Positions 33,749-43,300 of a DNA stretch of 46,936 bases are shown here, piece by piece. The position numbers and the translations under genes were made by a program. Location: contig JBAXKG010000020.1 in NCBI GenBank assembly GCA_037137455.1, positions 1-46,936 of the forward strand. Direction: 5' to 3'. Each line of letters starts with the position of its first letter. The stretch's first letter is position 1. This DNA is from CAIVAT01 sp037137455 (GTDB lineage: Bacteria > Bacteroidota > Bacteroidia > Bacteroidales > FEN-979). The notes under the pieces were generated by a model. That model searched no databases. It saw only the letters and a list, made by a program, of their open reading frames with translations, and was not told where the DNA came from.

Positions 33749-34427
33749 AATGCTCGTCCTTCACTACCTTCCCGTCCTCCAATACAATAACCCTGTGTGC
33801 TTTTTCAACGACCCTCTGATCGTGGGTGGAGAAAATAAAAGTGATCCCCTCCCCGTGATTGAGTTTCTCCATTATATCCAAAAGGTTTCTTGTAGAGGCG
33901 GAATCAAGGTTAGCTGTAGGTTCATCAGCCAGTATGAATCGTGGACGTGATGCAAGCGCCCTGGCAACAGCCACACGTTGCTGCTGGCCGCCCGAAAGCT
34001 TCGATGGGCGGCTGTGTATGCGCTCGCCCAGTCCAACTGCCTCAAGAAGCTCAATTGCCCGTTTTTGTCGTTTGTTATGTTTTTCCCCCTGCAGGTGCAT
34101 TATGAATTCAACGTTCTCCAATGCTGTCAAGACAGGAATAAGGTTGTACGACTGAAATACGAAGCCAATATTATTCAGGCGGAAGTCGATCAGTTTGCGG
34201 CTGCCCAGTTTAGTGATATCAACCTCCCCGATTCGGATATTACCGCTGTCGGGCTTATCCAGTCCGCCAATCATGTTCAGCAAGGTGGTCTTGCCCGATC
34301 CGGAGGGACCGACAATGGCGGTAAATTCACCCTCATCGAACAGAAGGTTGATCCCGTTCAGGGCCTGGACTTCCACCTCCGAATCACGGTAACTCTTTTT
34401 AATTCCTTCTATAGTAATTATGCTCAT
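33738..34427 (-). CDS. ABC transporter ATPase, LolD/MacB type
   Basis: This 229-residue ATPase has Walker A GPSGSGKTTLLNMIGG, Q-loop FVFQSYNLIPVLTALENVEF, signature LSGGQQQRVAVARAL, Walker B FILADEPTANLDS and the switch His in STHDQRVV. It is of the LolD/MacB/FtsE class, which drives mechanotransmission rather than classic transport through FtsX-like permeases. It is the last gene of a five-gene minus-strand run and follows the two FtsX permeases by 9 nt, so it almost certainly energises them. Confidence 0.94.
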   Translation of the reverse strand: MSIITIEGIKKSYRDSEVEVQALNGINLLFDEGEFTAIVGPSGSGKTTLLNMIGGLDKPDSGNIRIGEVDITKLGSRKLIDFRLNNIGFVFQSYNLIPVLTALENVEFIMHLQGEKHNKRQKRAIELLEAVGLGERIHSRPSKLSGGQQQRVAVARALASRPRFILADEPTANLDSASTRNLLDIMEKLNHGEGITFIFSTHDQRVVEKAHRVIVLEDGKVVKDEHFKI

Positions 34428-34436
34428 AGCTCATGT

Positions 34437-35663
34437 TTATTCGTTACGGATGGCCTCTGCAGGCCTCAGTTTAAGGGCACGCCTGGCAGGGTAAATCGAG
34501 GCCAGTATCCCTGTGGCTATCACCATCAGGGTAAGGTTGATGAAAAAGATAACGTCGAGCGAAGGATAGAGCATGGGGTTGTACCCGATTTTTTCAAATC
34601 CCTCGGCTAAAGATCCCAGGTTGATGCCGGTATGGCGGGTGTACAATGTGAGCAAGGTTCCCATGACGATCCCGATGATCCCGCCGGTAAGCGAAAGGAA
34701 TACTGACTCGAGCATGATCAGGAAAAATATCTTCTGTTTGTTCATCCCAATGGCGGCAAGCATCCCCAGCTCACGGGTGCGTTCCAGGATCGCCATCAGC
34801 ATGGTGTTTACTATACCGAATCCCAGGGCCAGCATGATGACACCCATGAAGATATATAGATACAGGTCCATTATGTCGTTCATCATGCCCGTAAGTTGAT
34901 CGATCTCCTTCCAATTCTTTACAAGTAGTGAAGGAAAAAGGCCTTTAAGTGTTTTTTGCACCGTCTCCATCTTTCCGGCATCTTTCAGGCGGATCGCAAT
35001 TTCGTGGCAGGTGCCTGGTTCTGCGTTCAAAAGGGGAATAATATCATCGCGGTTCACAAAGATGTTCATCTCGTCAAATACCGAGTTGCTTGTCCGGTAG
35101 ATGCCGCATATACGGAAGGCACCACCTGTGAGATTCCCCTTCATATCCTGGAATGTAAGCACGATCTTGGAGTGAAGGCGTACCTTGAGCTTTGTCGCCA
35201 GGGCCTTTCCCACCACCACTGGTAGCCCCTTGCACTGGCCAAACCAGCTGCCGCTTGTATCGTTAATAAGAGAATATATCTCTGTGACCCGTTTCTCCTT
35301 TTCAGGGTCCATGCCCATCACCATAACACCGGATCCTGCGTTGGCACTTCCGGCCATGGCCATGAACTTCACCCTGGCCGACCACGCCCCGACAGCCTTG
35401 ATGGTGTCGAGTACAGTTTCCAGCTTTTCCCGGTCGCCGTCTATGACATACTGCACTTCGTTGTCTTCGGTATATGCTTTATTATGAACCTGAATATGAG
35501 ATGTTTCACGGCTAACAGCCTCCCTAACCCGCTGGTCGCCTGTCCCTTTCATCACGGCTGACGAGAATATCCCTCCAAGCAAACCGAACGAAATGGCCAT
35601 CACAACTACGAGGCTTCGCATCTTGTTTCTCCATATGTTCTTCCAGGCAACGATCCAGATCAT
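34437..35663 (-). CDS. FtsX-like permease (LolC/E-type), second in operon
   Basis: This 408-residue inner-membrane protein has the MacB/LolC layout. One N-terminal helix (RSLVVVMAISFGLLGGIFSS) is followed by a large periplasmic domain (about 45-265) and three C-terminal helices (LYIFMGVIMLALGFGIVNTM, VFLSLTGGIIGIVMG, and FINLTLMVIATGILASIYPA). The tail RRALKLRPAEAIRNE is characteristic of the FtsX family. It pairs with the permease upstream (35673-36893, 9 nt away) and the ATPase downstream. The pair probably moves a lipid, lipoprotein or other hydrophobic cargo out of the inner membrane; the cargo is unknown. Confidence 0.92.
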   Translation of the reverse strand: MIWIVAWKNIWRNKMRSLVVVMAISFGLLGGIFSSAVMKGTGDQRVREAVSRETSHIQVHNKAYTEDNEVQYVIDGDREKLETVLDTIKAVGAWSARVKFMAMAGSANAGSGVMVMGMDPEKEKRVTEIYSLINDTSGSWFGQCKGLPVVVGKALATKLKVRLHSKIVLTFQDMKGNLTGGAFRICGIYRTSNSVFDEMNIFVNRDDIIPLLNAEPGTCHEIAIRLKDAGKMETVQKTLKGLFPSLLVKNWKEIDQLTGMMNDIMDLYLYIFMGVIMLALGFGIVNTMLMAILERTRELGMLAAIGMNKQKIFFLIMLESVFLSLTGGIIGIVMGTLLTLYTRHTGINLGSLAEGFEKIGYNPMLYPSLDVIFFINLTLMVIATGILASIYPARRALKLRPAEAIRNE

Positions 35664-35672
35664 AACGGTACT

Positions 35673-36893
35673 TTAATGACGCATTGCATTCATTACTTTA
35701 AGCCTCCTGATGCGCATCACCGGGAGCAGCATCACAGCAAGGATGATCGTGAGCACGACTGATGATTGCGCGATAAAGTAGGAAGGTTCCCATGCAGTGG
35801 GCATCAGGGCTTCAAGACCCATCTGTTCGGTTGATTCAGCCAGCTTGCCCGTGAGAGGAATAGGGTGAATATAAAAGTAATAAATTGGAGGAATGGCAGC
35901 TGCCAAACCGGCAACGATCCCTAACAATCCAAGGAAGAGGGTCTCAGATACCAGCACCAGCATCAGCCGGCCTTTCTGCATCCCGATGGCGATCATCATC
36001 CCGAATTCTCTGGTACGTTCATTAAGCATCATCAGCATAGTACCGAAAATGCCAAATCCGACTATCATGTAAAGGATCCCTAACATGATGAGCCCTGATG
36101 CGCTGTCGGCTCTGATCTGCTGAACCACATCGGGCATCATCTGATCCCATGTCATCACTTCATAAAGATCAGGGTCAAGCCGGCTGCGAAGCTGGTCGGC
36201 CACTTTCGTATAACTTCCGGGGTCAGCTACATTAAAAGAGATGGAAGTGAGCATATCCTCGCAGCTGAAAAAATTTCGGGCAGCGATCAGACTGATATAA
36301 ACCATACGGCTGTCGAGATCCGGCGATGGAAAACGAACGATCCCTCTCACCGGAAAGACTCCGGCGGCGCTTGCCCCGTGATAACCCTGACCGATAATAA
36401 CCAGGGTATCTCCCACACCTACCTTTAGGTATCCGGCCAGTCGTTGGCTCACAAGGGCTCCTGAATCATCAATTTTGAGGTACTGACCTGTCACCATTTT
36501 TTTCCGGAGGGAGGTCAGCCCATTTTCTGCATCCGGATTGACCCCATTCACCATAACACCCTTTGTTTGCATCCCGTATGATGCAAGTGCAAAAGATTCG
36601 AGGCGTGGGGCATAACCGGCTATGCCCGAAGTCGATCCCATTATACTTCCAAGTTCCGGAGTATCAACAAACCCATTGTTCAGTACTTTGTCGGCCCAAT
36701 ATCCTTTGGCGTGTACCTGAAAATAACCTGAGTAGGCATGAACGATGTTATTTACCATGAGGTCGTAACTGCCAAGCTGAAAAGCGCGCATGAAAAGTGC
36801 AAACCAAATGGCAAAAAAAACTGATGCTGACGTTATAAGTGTACGGCGCTTGTTGCGCCACAAATTACGCCATGCTATCTGAATGACCTCCAT
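35673..36893 (-). CDS. FtsX-like permease (LolC/E-type), first in operon
   Basis: This 406-residue permease has the same layout as its neighbour: N-terminal helix (TLITSASVFFAIWFALFMRA), periplasmic domain to about residue 270, then three helices including GIFGTMLMMLNERTREFGMM and FLGLLGIVAGLAAAIPPIYY. The two permeases are clearly diverged, so a heterodimer like LolC-LolE is plausible. The gene follows the LolA-like carrier gene with a 6-nt gap, which indicates tight co-expression. Confidence 0.92.
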   Translation of the reverse strand: MEVIQIAWRNLWRNKRRTLITSASVFFAIWFALFMRAFQLGSYDLMVNNIVHAYSGYFQVHAKGYWADKVLNNGFVDTPELGSIMGSTSGIAGYAPRLESFALASYGMQTKGVMVNGVNPDAENGLTSLRKKMVTGQYLKIDDSGALVSQRLAGYLKVGVGDTLVIIGQGYHGASAAGVFPVRGIVRFPSPDLDSRMVYISLIAARNFFSCEDMLTSISFNVADPGSYTKVADQLRSRLDPDLYEVMTWDQMMPDVVQQIRADSASGLIMLGILYMIVGFGIFGTMLMMLNERTREFGMMIAIGMQKGRLMLVLVSETLFLGLLGIVAGLAAAIPPIYYFYIHPIPLTGKLAESTEQMGLEALMPTAWEPSYFIAQSSVVLTIILAVMLLPVMRIRRLKVMNAMRH

Positions 36894-36899
36894 TAGATT

Positions 36900-37643
36900 T
36901 TATTTGAGCGATTTCATTTGCTGTTGGGAAAAAAAACTATCCTGCAGGGGAATGTTGAATTTTGCCGAAATGATCCGTACCACTGTTTTCTGTGTCGGCT
37001 TATCGGCAGGAATAATCTCGAATCGGGTGGGGATTTTCCTGTCGTACATGAATCTGACATCCGAAAGGTTGTGAATCTTTACAATATTCCCGTCTTCATC
37101 ATAATACTCGGCTTTCAGTTCATAATATTCCGTCTTGCTTATCCATAGAATTATCTTCCCCCATACCACAGCCGCGCTCTCCTTCGGATCGAGTCTGATC
37201 TTAAAACATTCGTAACCCGCGAGCGCTTCACTACCGATTATCTTGTGCGTATAATCAAGCACAATCGATGACTCCTTAAGGATGTCATCATTCGTGTAAT
37301 CGGATCCCATCCACCCCTGCGACATCATTGAAGGGGGAAGTTTTATCATCCGGTTAATGGTAGGGTTCCAGCTCCACATGTCGTTTTTTAGTTTAAGGAA
37401 CGACTGGCCGCTTTCCTTTGACGGAGCTGTGATAAGAGTTATTGATAGGCTGTTACCCTTGCTCCAGCTTTTAAAGGAAATAGCTCGCTGCCATGCAGGG
37501 CGAACAATGGTCATCTCCATTTCGATCTGGCTTGTCACCCCCTGCATGAGATCATCGGCCTTTTTTACAATCGCTGTAGCATCCTGCGAAAAAGAGAGGA
37601 TCGTAGTACAATTGATGATGAAAAATAACAAGATTTTTTTCAT
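36900..37643 (-). CDS. LolA-like outer-membrane lipoprotein-sorting protein
   Basis: This 247-residue periplasmic protein has a signal peptide (MKKILLFFIINCTTILSFSQ). The body fits the LolA-like family of COG2834, with segments IEMEMTIVRPAWQRAISFKS, LITAPSKESGQSFLKL, MWSWNPTINRMIKLPPSMM and SWMGSDYTNDDI-like text near residue 115. Such proteins bind hydrophobic cargo in an open beta-barrel. I chose ATG 37643 over 37655 because it forms a TAATG stop-start overlap with the upstream barrel gene and is preceded by GGAG at the right spacing. It probably shuttles cargo between the FtsX permeases and the outer membrane. Confidence 0.87.
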   Translation of the reverse strand: MKKILLFFIINCTTILSFSQDATAIVKKADDLMQGVTSQIEMEMTIVRPAWQRAISFKSWSKGNSLSITLITAPSKESGQSFLKLKNDMWSWNPTINRMIKLPPSMMSQGWMGSDYTNDDILKESSIVLDYTHKIIGSEALAGYECFKIRLDPKESAAVVWGKIILWISKTEYYELKAEYYDEDGNIVKIHNLSDVRFMYDRKIPTRFEIIPADKPTQKTVVRIISAKFNIPLQDSFFSQQQMKSLK

Positions 37644-38830
37644 TAAAAACTCCATTTTATCCTAAAGGCAGTAAGGCATGACTGGAAATAGAGATACTTA
37701 TCCTGCTGCGGCACGGTATTTTTAAATCGACCGTTAAAATACTGAATAAAAAGACTCAGATCGATATTTTGTTTAATATTATAATTCAGGTTTGGTCCGA
37801 TAAAATACCCATCGAGGTCGGGATAGTACATTGCCGCAAGTGACGCATCAAAAAGAGGTGTGATCGGGTATGATCCCATCAGGAAGATGTTCCATTCGGT
37901 GAAAGATAATAATTTCGGGGAAGATGGCGCCTGGTATATACTCGCTAGGTTTTCGGGCTGATATCCTGATGGAAGCTGATTATAGAATAGCTGGAAGGTA
38001 AGGGCCAGGGAATTAGAGAATGTATAATCGACCCCGACTGTGGCAAGCAGTACACCTGTGGTATCCTTAAAATTCTTTTTGGGTTGGTAATAATTTACCT
38101 CACCCCTGAAGGCAGCTCCCGCGATGTTGCCCGACCAACCTGCACCAACAACATAATCCTGGTCATCAACCAATCCGGCTAAAAACTGAATGTCGTATCC
38201 TCCTGCATTGAACCGTCCCATCCCTGATAAAGTGATCTTTCCCTGAGAATTCCATTTAGAAGCCACCTCAACTGTTGCTGTGGCAGAAGGATAATACTGC
38301 ATACGCACTGCATCGCTTCCGGGCCGTTCGGGGTAATCAATATCAAAATATGAGTAGGTATTAAATATATCATTCGGATTCCATACGATGGCCTGTCCCC
38401 AATTAATCCGCTGACGGCCAGCCGTTAACTGAACCTTCCCAAGGGAGAGCGAAAGCCATGCCCGGTCAAATTGAGTTACAATGGCAAAGGAGTTTGATGA
38501 ATAGATATCCCATGTCATATTGATCATGCCGTTGTCGGTAAAGAGTAACCCTTTATAGGTCGAATTTGTCGAGACAGACTGTCCGAAAATAAAGCGGTTG
38601 CGCATCCCGGCGCCCATGCTGAAAATCTTACCAGGCTCCCAGGTAAAATCAAGCCGGTTATGTACTTCATTATCCAGAGTCCAGGGATCGTCAATTTTGC
38701 TGAACTGAAACATCTGCAAGTCGTTTAAGTAGCCTTTTAAATGCCATGAGCGAGGATTTTGATCTTGTGAAAAAAGATCAAAATTCAAACTAAAAAACAA
38801 AACGAGCGCAAAAAAGGATCTTCGTTTCAT
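37643..38830 (-). CDS. Outer-membrane beta-barrel protein (DUF1302-like) heading the Lol-like operon
   Basis: This 395-residue protein has a signal peptide (MKRRSFFALVLFFSLNFDLF) and alternating hydrophobic and aromatic strands throughout, ending in a strand with terminal Phe (FRIKWSF), typical of outer-membrane barrels. A segment GKVQLTAGRQRINWGQAIVW resembles DUF1302-like barrels found next to LolA-like proteins. The longer frame opening at 38896 is rejected because a promoter element lies in it at 38894-38901. It is the first gene of the run and may be the outer-membrane end of a trans-envelope path. Confidence 0.82.
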   Translation of the reverse strand: MKRRSFFALVLFFSLNFDLFSQDQNPRSWHLKGYLNDLQMFQFSKIDDPWTLDNEVHNRLDFTWEPGKIFSMGAGMRNRFIFGQSVSTNSTYKGLLFTDNGMINMTWDIYSSNSFAIVTQFDRAWLSLSLGKVQLTAGRQRINWGQAIVWNPNDIFNTYSYFDIDYPERPGSDAVRMQYYPSATATVEVASKWNSQGKITLSGMGRFNAGGYDIQFLAGLVDDQDYVVGAGWSGNIAGAAFRGEVNYYQPKKNFKDTTGVLLATVGVDYTFSNSLALTFQLFYNQLPSGYQPENLASIYQAPSSPKLLSFTEWNIFLMGSYPITPLFDASLAAMYYPDLDGYFIGPNLNYNIKQNIDLSLFIQYFNGRFKNTVPQQDKYLYFQSCLTAFRIKWSF

Positions 38831-38893
38831 GACTGTAAAGCTAATACCCTTAATCATAATTTCCAAAATCAATATTTTCCGGAAATTGGCTCG

Positions 38894-38901
38894 CAAATAT
38901 A
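38894..38901 (-). promoter_or_regulatory. Bacteroidota -7 promoter element for the Lol-like operon (TATATTTG)
   Basis: Plus-strand CAAATATA reads TATATTTG on the minus strand, an exact TAnnTTTG match 63 nt before ATG 38830. A T-rich GTTTTC lies about 18 bp further upstream as a weak -33 candidate. Confidence 0.5.
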
Positions 38902-39017
38902 AAGTTGAAAGCCTGTGAGAAAACTTTAATGACCAAAAATAATTTACCTTTACACTTTCGTCAGGCTCTGTTTACAAAACAATCTCCCGGACGTGAAAAT
39001 CAGGTTGTCAGAATAAA

Positions 39018-39050
39018 TTTGAATTATTTGACTTTTTCCTCCTTTATTTG
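39018..39050 (+). promoter_or_regulatory. Candidate promoter for the CheR gene
   Basis: TTTG at 39018-39021 is followed after 21 bp by TTTATTTG at 39043-39050, close to the Bacteroidota arrangement of TTTG, about 19-21 bp, and TAnnTTTG, with one mismatch. It lies 67 nt before the CheR start, in a 287-bp non-coding gap shared with the divergent Lol-like operon. Confidence 0.35.
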
Positions 39051-39117
39051 TGTAGCTTAACAGTTTGGGATCAGCCTATTTTAGAGAGCATTATTATGCC
39101 CGTTAAATAATAAAAAA

Positions 39118-39945
39118 ATGGAAAATAATATAAACGACATACTTTATTTTCTGGAGGTAAACAATGGATTTAATTATCGGGCGTACCATTATGAAATGCT
39201 GGAAAGAAGAATTTTCAACAGGATTGTCAATACAAAAGCTGAAAATGCGCATAATTATTACAAACGACTTACGACCGACCCTGAAGAACCAGACCGGCTG
39301 ATTGAAAATTTCATGATCAATGTAAGCCACTTTTTCAGGGATCCATTATGTTTTGAAGTCCTTGCAAAAATAATCATCCCTGATCTGATTACCGCCAAAC
39401 AAAATCGGAATGATAATTCTTTCAGGATATGGTCTGCCGGATGTTCGCATGGCGAAGAGGCTTATTCGCTTGCTATTCTTTTAAATGAATACTTTAAACG
39501 TGAAAAAATAAGGCTTAACATCGATTTCTTTGCAACCGATTTTGATGCCACTGTTATTGAAAATGCAAAACGCGGTGAATACCCGGCTGAAAGCATCAAA
39601 GAGGTAAAGCATGGTTTTATTGAGGATTATTTTAAGATTACTGATAGTGTATTTAAAGTACAGCCTGTGCTCAAATCTATGATCCGGTTCTCGGTTTACG
39701 ACTTGCTCGACAAACACAGTTATGCGCCCAGTGAAAGTGTTTTCGGTGATTTCGACCTGGTACTGTGCCGCAATGTTCTGATATATTTTAATCCCGGATT
39801 TCAGGAACTTATTTTTAGCAAATTGTTCAAATCGCTTGCGTCAAAAGGAATTTTAATGTTAGGCGAAACTGAAGCGCCTGTGACGCATTTCAAGGATAAG
39901 TTCAGGCAGATTTCGAGGCATTGTAAGATTTTTGAGAAAAAATAA
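39118..39945 (+). CDS. CheR-type protein-glutamate O-methyltransferase
   Basis: This 275-residue SAM-dependent methyltransferase matches CheR. It has the N-terminal helical domain (YFLEVNNGFNYRAYHYEMLE), the SAM motif SAGCSHGEEAYSLAILLNEY, a second motif FFATDFDATVIENAKRGEYP, and the catalytic-region marker DLVLCRNVLIYFNPGFQEL. CheR normally methylates glutamates of chemoreceptors. No chemoreceptor, CheB or CheW lies nearby, but large hybrid kinases do, a layout seen in non-chemotaxis CheR systems. It may modify the kinase at 40322, which is inference. Confidence 0.9.
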   Translation: MENNINDILYFLEVNNGFNYRAYHYEMLERRIFNRIVNTKAENAHNYYKRLTTDPEEPDRLIENFMINVSHFFRDPLCFEVLAKIIIPDLITAKQNRNDNSFRIWSAGCSHGEEAYSLAILLNEYFKREKIRLNIDFFATDFDATVIENAKRGEYPAESIKEVKHGFIEDYFKITDSVFKVQPVLKSMIRFSVYDLLDKHSYAPSESVFGDFDLVLCRNVLIYFNPGFQELIFSKLFKSLASKGILMLGETEAPVTHFKDKFRQISRHCKIFEKK

Positions 39946-40000
39946 TCAATACATGTACAGCAACGGAATATGAAAACCAAATCACTCATTTTTTTTTAAA

Positions 40001-40008
40001 TAATTTTG
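40001..40008 (+). promoter_or_regulatory. Bacteroidota -7 promoter element (TAATTTTG) ahead of the lipoprotein remnant
   Basis: TAATTTTG is an exact TAnnTTTG match 5 nt before ATG 40014. Transcription would start at or just after that codon, so translation would be leaderless or begin at the internal ATG 40035. It may now serve mainly to express the large kinase downstream. Confidence 0.4.
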
Positions 40009-40013
40009 CTAAG

Positions 40014-40311
40014 ATGAAACTATTACATCGTAAAATGATATTTGTTCTTGGCTGCATAATATTGACGCTTTCATCATGCCAAAATAATAAAGTTAATGTA
40101 AAGCCGGTAAAAATTGGGCTGCATTTACCCTGATTTGAAAGTAAATAAAGCGCTTTTCAATCCTGAATCTGAACAAAATATTTATAAATATTCTCAACCG
40201 ATTATTAATTTTATGATTTCACAAGGGCTGTTATATGAAAGAATAACTACTGCTAATCTTTTTACACAAGAGATTTTAGATGTAGCCGATAAAAAAACAA
40301 CTATACAATAA
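40014..40311 (+). pseudogene. Broken NMT1/THI5-like substrate-binding lipoprotein gene with internal deletion
   Basis: The first 39 codons give a lipoprotein signal (MKLLHRKMIFVLGC, lipobox LSSC) and the start of a binding-protein domain (KPVKIGLHLP), then a stop at about 40133. In a second frame, up to 40311, lies a C-terminal tail (IINFMISQGLLYERITTANL, then FTQEILD) that resembles the end of NMT1/TauA-type solute-binding proteins. The central 200 or so residues expected of the family are absent. It lies 10 nt ahead of a Cache-type kinase, where solute-binding proteins often act as sensor partners. The family call rests on two short ends. Confidence 0.55.
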
Positions 40312-40321
40312 CAGAATCAAC

Positions 40322-43300
40322 ATGAAAAAAATCGAATTTTCGAGCATAAGGACAAACCTTACTTTCTGGTTTCTGCTGCTTGCTTTATCGCCTTTAATTA
40401 TCGGAATGATCATTACTTACAGGGTTGATTTAAAAAATTCTGAAGAAAAAACCCTGGAAAAACTGACGGCCATCCGCGATCTGAAGGTTGGTCAGGTGGA
40501 AACATGGATTGCCGAGCGCGAAGGTGATTTGAATGTCATTGCCAGAACCTGCGATTTAATGGCTTTAAAACAAGTTCTTAATGAATCAGGGATTAATGGA
40601 AAAGCCAATTCTGATAAAAAAATGATTCGCGATATTTTAGCCAGTTATCAAAAAAGCTATTTGGTATATAAAGAGATTTTTATTGTCAATGCCAAAACCG
40701 GGATTGTTGAAATTTCAACGAATGCTTTTTTAGAAGGACTTAATAAATCAAACGATAGTTATTTTGAAGAGCCGTTAAAAACCAATCGTCTCTACATAAA
40801 AGATATTTATTATTCACCTACAACAAATGAGAACACGATGGCCTTTTCAGTGCCATTGCATGGATCGGTTCAAAACAATTCGGAAATTATCGGAGTCATT
40901 GTTGCCCGTGTCGATCTTCATAATTCACTTTATCAACTTCTGCTTAACCGTACCGGACTTGGCAAAACAGGTGAAACACTGATTGTTAACAAAGACATGG
41001 TTGCATTAAATGAACTACGCTGGTACCAAAATGCTCCTCTTCAGCTTCACTTGAAAACTTTGCCTGCCCTCTATTCTTCACAGGGTAAAACCGGTATTAT
41101 TTCACATACCGATTACCGGGGGGTAAAAGTACTGGCTGCATACACCTATATTCCTGAAACAGGGTGGGGTTTTGTTTGTAAACAAGACTGGGCCGAATTA
41201 GGGGAATCGACAAATTCACTGAGTAAAGTACTTATTATCCTTCTTGTTATTTCGTTTATACTTATAACTGCAATCGTGTATTTTCTAAGCAAATCGATCT
41301 CTGCTCCAATTATTAACCTGGATACTGATGCCAAAAAAATTGCGGGTGGCGATTATTCCATCAGGAATAGTGTTAAATCGACAAATGAACTGGGCCGGTT
41401 GAGCGAATCCATCAACATTATGGTCGAAAGCATCGCTTTCAGGGATAAAATCCAAAAAGGAGTTGCTGTCATTTCAGAAGCAATCATAGGCCATTCAACC
41501 CGGAAGCAATATTCCGAAGCAATCCTTAAGCGTTTGTTAATAGAAACCGGGGCTTCTGTGGTTGTTTTTTATACCTTGAACGAGTCGGAAAGTGAGTTTG
41601 AACCTTTCGATTCGATTGGCGCCAATAAAAATCTGTTGCAGCCATTTATGGCAGAAAAACCAGAGGGCGAACTTGGTAATACCCTTTCTCAAAAAAGCAT
41701 ATGTATAATTCAGAATTTGCCTGATGATACGCTATTCAGCTATAAAACAAGCATAGGTGAAATTGTTCCAAAAGAGATTGTAACGATACCTGTAATAGAC
41801 AATAAATCGAAGGTTATTGCCCTTATTTCCCTGGTGAATATCAACCGGTTTACCTTGGAAGCGATAGAAATTCTGAATGCTTCCTGGAATGTTATAAATA
41901 GCTCCTATTGCAATCTGTTGGCCAGCGAACAAACAGCCATTCTGGCTGATAACCTGTTCCATTCGAACCAGAAGCTGGAAGCCCAGTCGGAAGAGTTGCA
42001 GGAGCAATCGGAGGAATTACAGTTGCAGACCAACGAACTTCAAAAGGGTTCCCATGAATTGCAGTTGCAAAACCAGGAGCTTGAAATGCAACGGAAACAG
42101 GTTGAAGAAGCTAACCGGCTTAAAAGCGAATTCCTTTCAAATATGAGCCACGAACTGAGAACTCCGCTTAATTCGATCAACGCTCTTTCACGGGTCTTGA
42201 TGATGCAGGCAAAAGATAAACTTACAGTCGAAGAAAATGAATACCTTGAGGTTGTTGAACGGAACGGTAAACGCTTATTATCGTTGATTAACGATATTCT
42301 CGACCTGTCGAAAATTGAGGCAGGGAAAGTTGAACTTCAGCCAAAGGCTTTATCGTTGCCGGCTTTGCTGAATCAGGTAACCGATAATATTCACCCTCTG
42401 GCAAAACAGAAAAAAATCAAACTTGATTTTATTCTGCCTGAGGAGCCTCTTGAAATTGAAACAGATGAAAACCGCCTGCACCAGGTTTTAACAAACGTTA
42501 TTGGTAACGCGGTAAAATTTACGAACAAAGGAGGGGTTGAGGTGTCTGTTTATTCCGATTCAAAAACGGCCCATATACAAGTAAAGGACACCGGGATAGG
42601 TATATCAGAAAGCGTGCTTACGCATATTTTTGAAGAATTCAGGCAGGCAGATGGTTCCATGTCGCGTTCATATGAAGGTACAGGATTGGGGCTTTCAATT
42701 GCGAAAAAATTGATTCAGGCCTTGCATGGCAATATAAGCGTAGAAAGTGAATTGGGAAAAGGTTCGGTGTTCACAGTTTCATTACCTGTAAAATGGGAAG
42801 GACAAGTTGAAAACGCCGATTTATCATGGATTCATCTGAATGCTACTTCTGCCAATTCAAAAACAATTCTCGTTGTTGACGATGATCCTAAAATTGTACA
42901 ACAGATTTCCAATGCACTTGAAGAGGGAGGTTATCATTCAATTGGAACAACTTCGGGGAAAGAAGCGCTTAAATTAGCTTTAAAATATAAACCCTACGCC
43001 ATAACACTCGATATCATTATGCCTGAAATTGATGGTTGGGAGGTGTTGCAGAGATTAAAAGCCAATCCTGAAACTTCGCATATTCCGGTTATAATCATTT
43101 CTATTTCGGATGATAAACAAACCAGTTTCGCATTGGGCGCTGTTGGTTATGTAGCCAAACCGGTTGACCGTCAGATACTAATCAGCGAAATCAGAAAACT
43201 AAATCCGTCACCGATAACAATCATGGTTGTAGATGATAACCCCATCGACCGAAAACAGGTTCACGACATATTGCAACAGGAAAACCTTGATGATATTCAG

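Noticed and set aside
33978..34610. 210-residue plus-strand frame opposite the ABC ATPase
   Set aside because: It is antisense to Walker and signature motifs and has no recognisable fold. The coding evidence is all on the minus strand.
38831..38896. Longer N terminus for the outer-membrane barrel (start at 38896)
   Set aside because: The extra residues precede a standard signal peptide and the TATATTTG promoter element overlaps the proposed start.
40114..40311. Independent 65-residue gene starting at TTG 40114
   Set aside because: It overlaps the lipoprotein frame, lacks its own start context and resembles only the C-terminal tail of a larger binding protein, so it is treated as part of a remnant.
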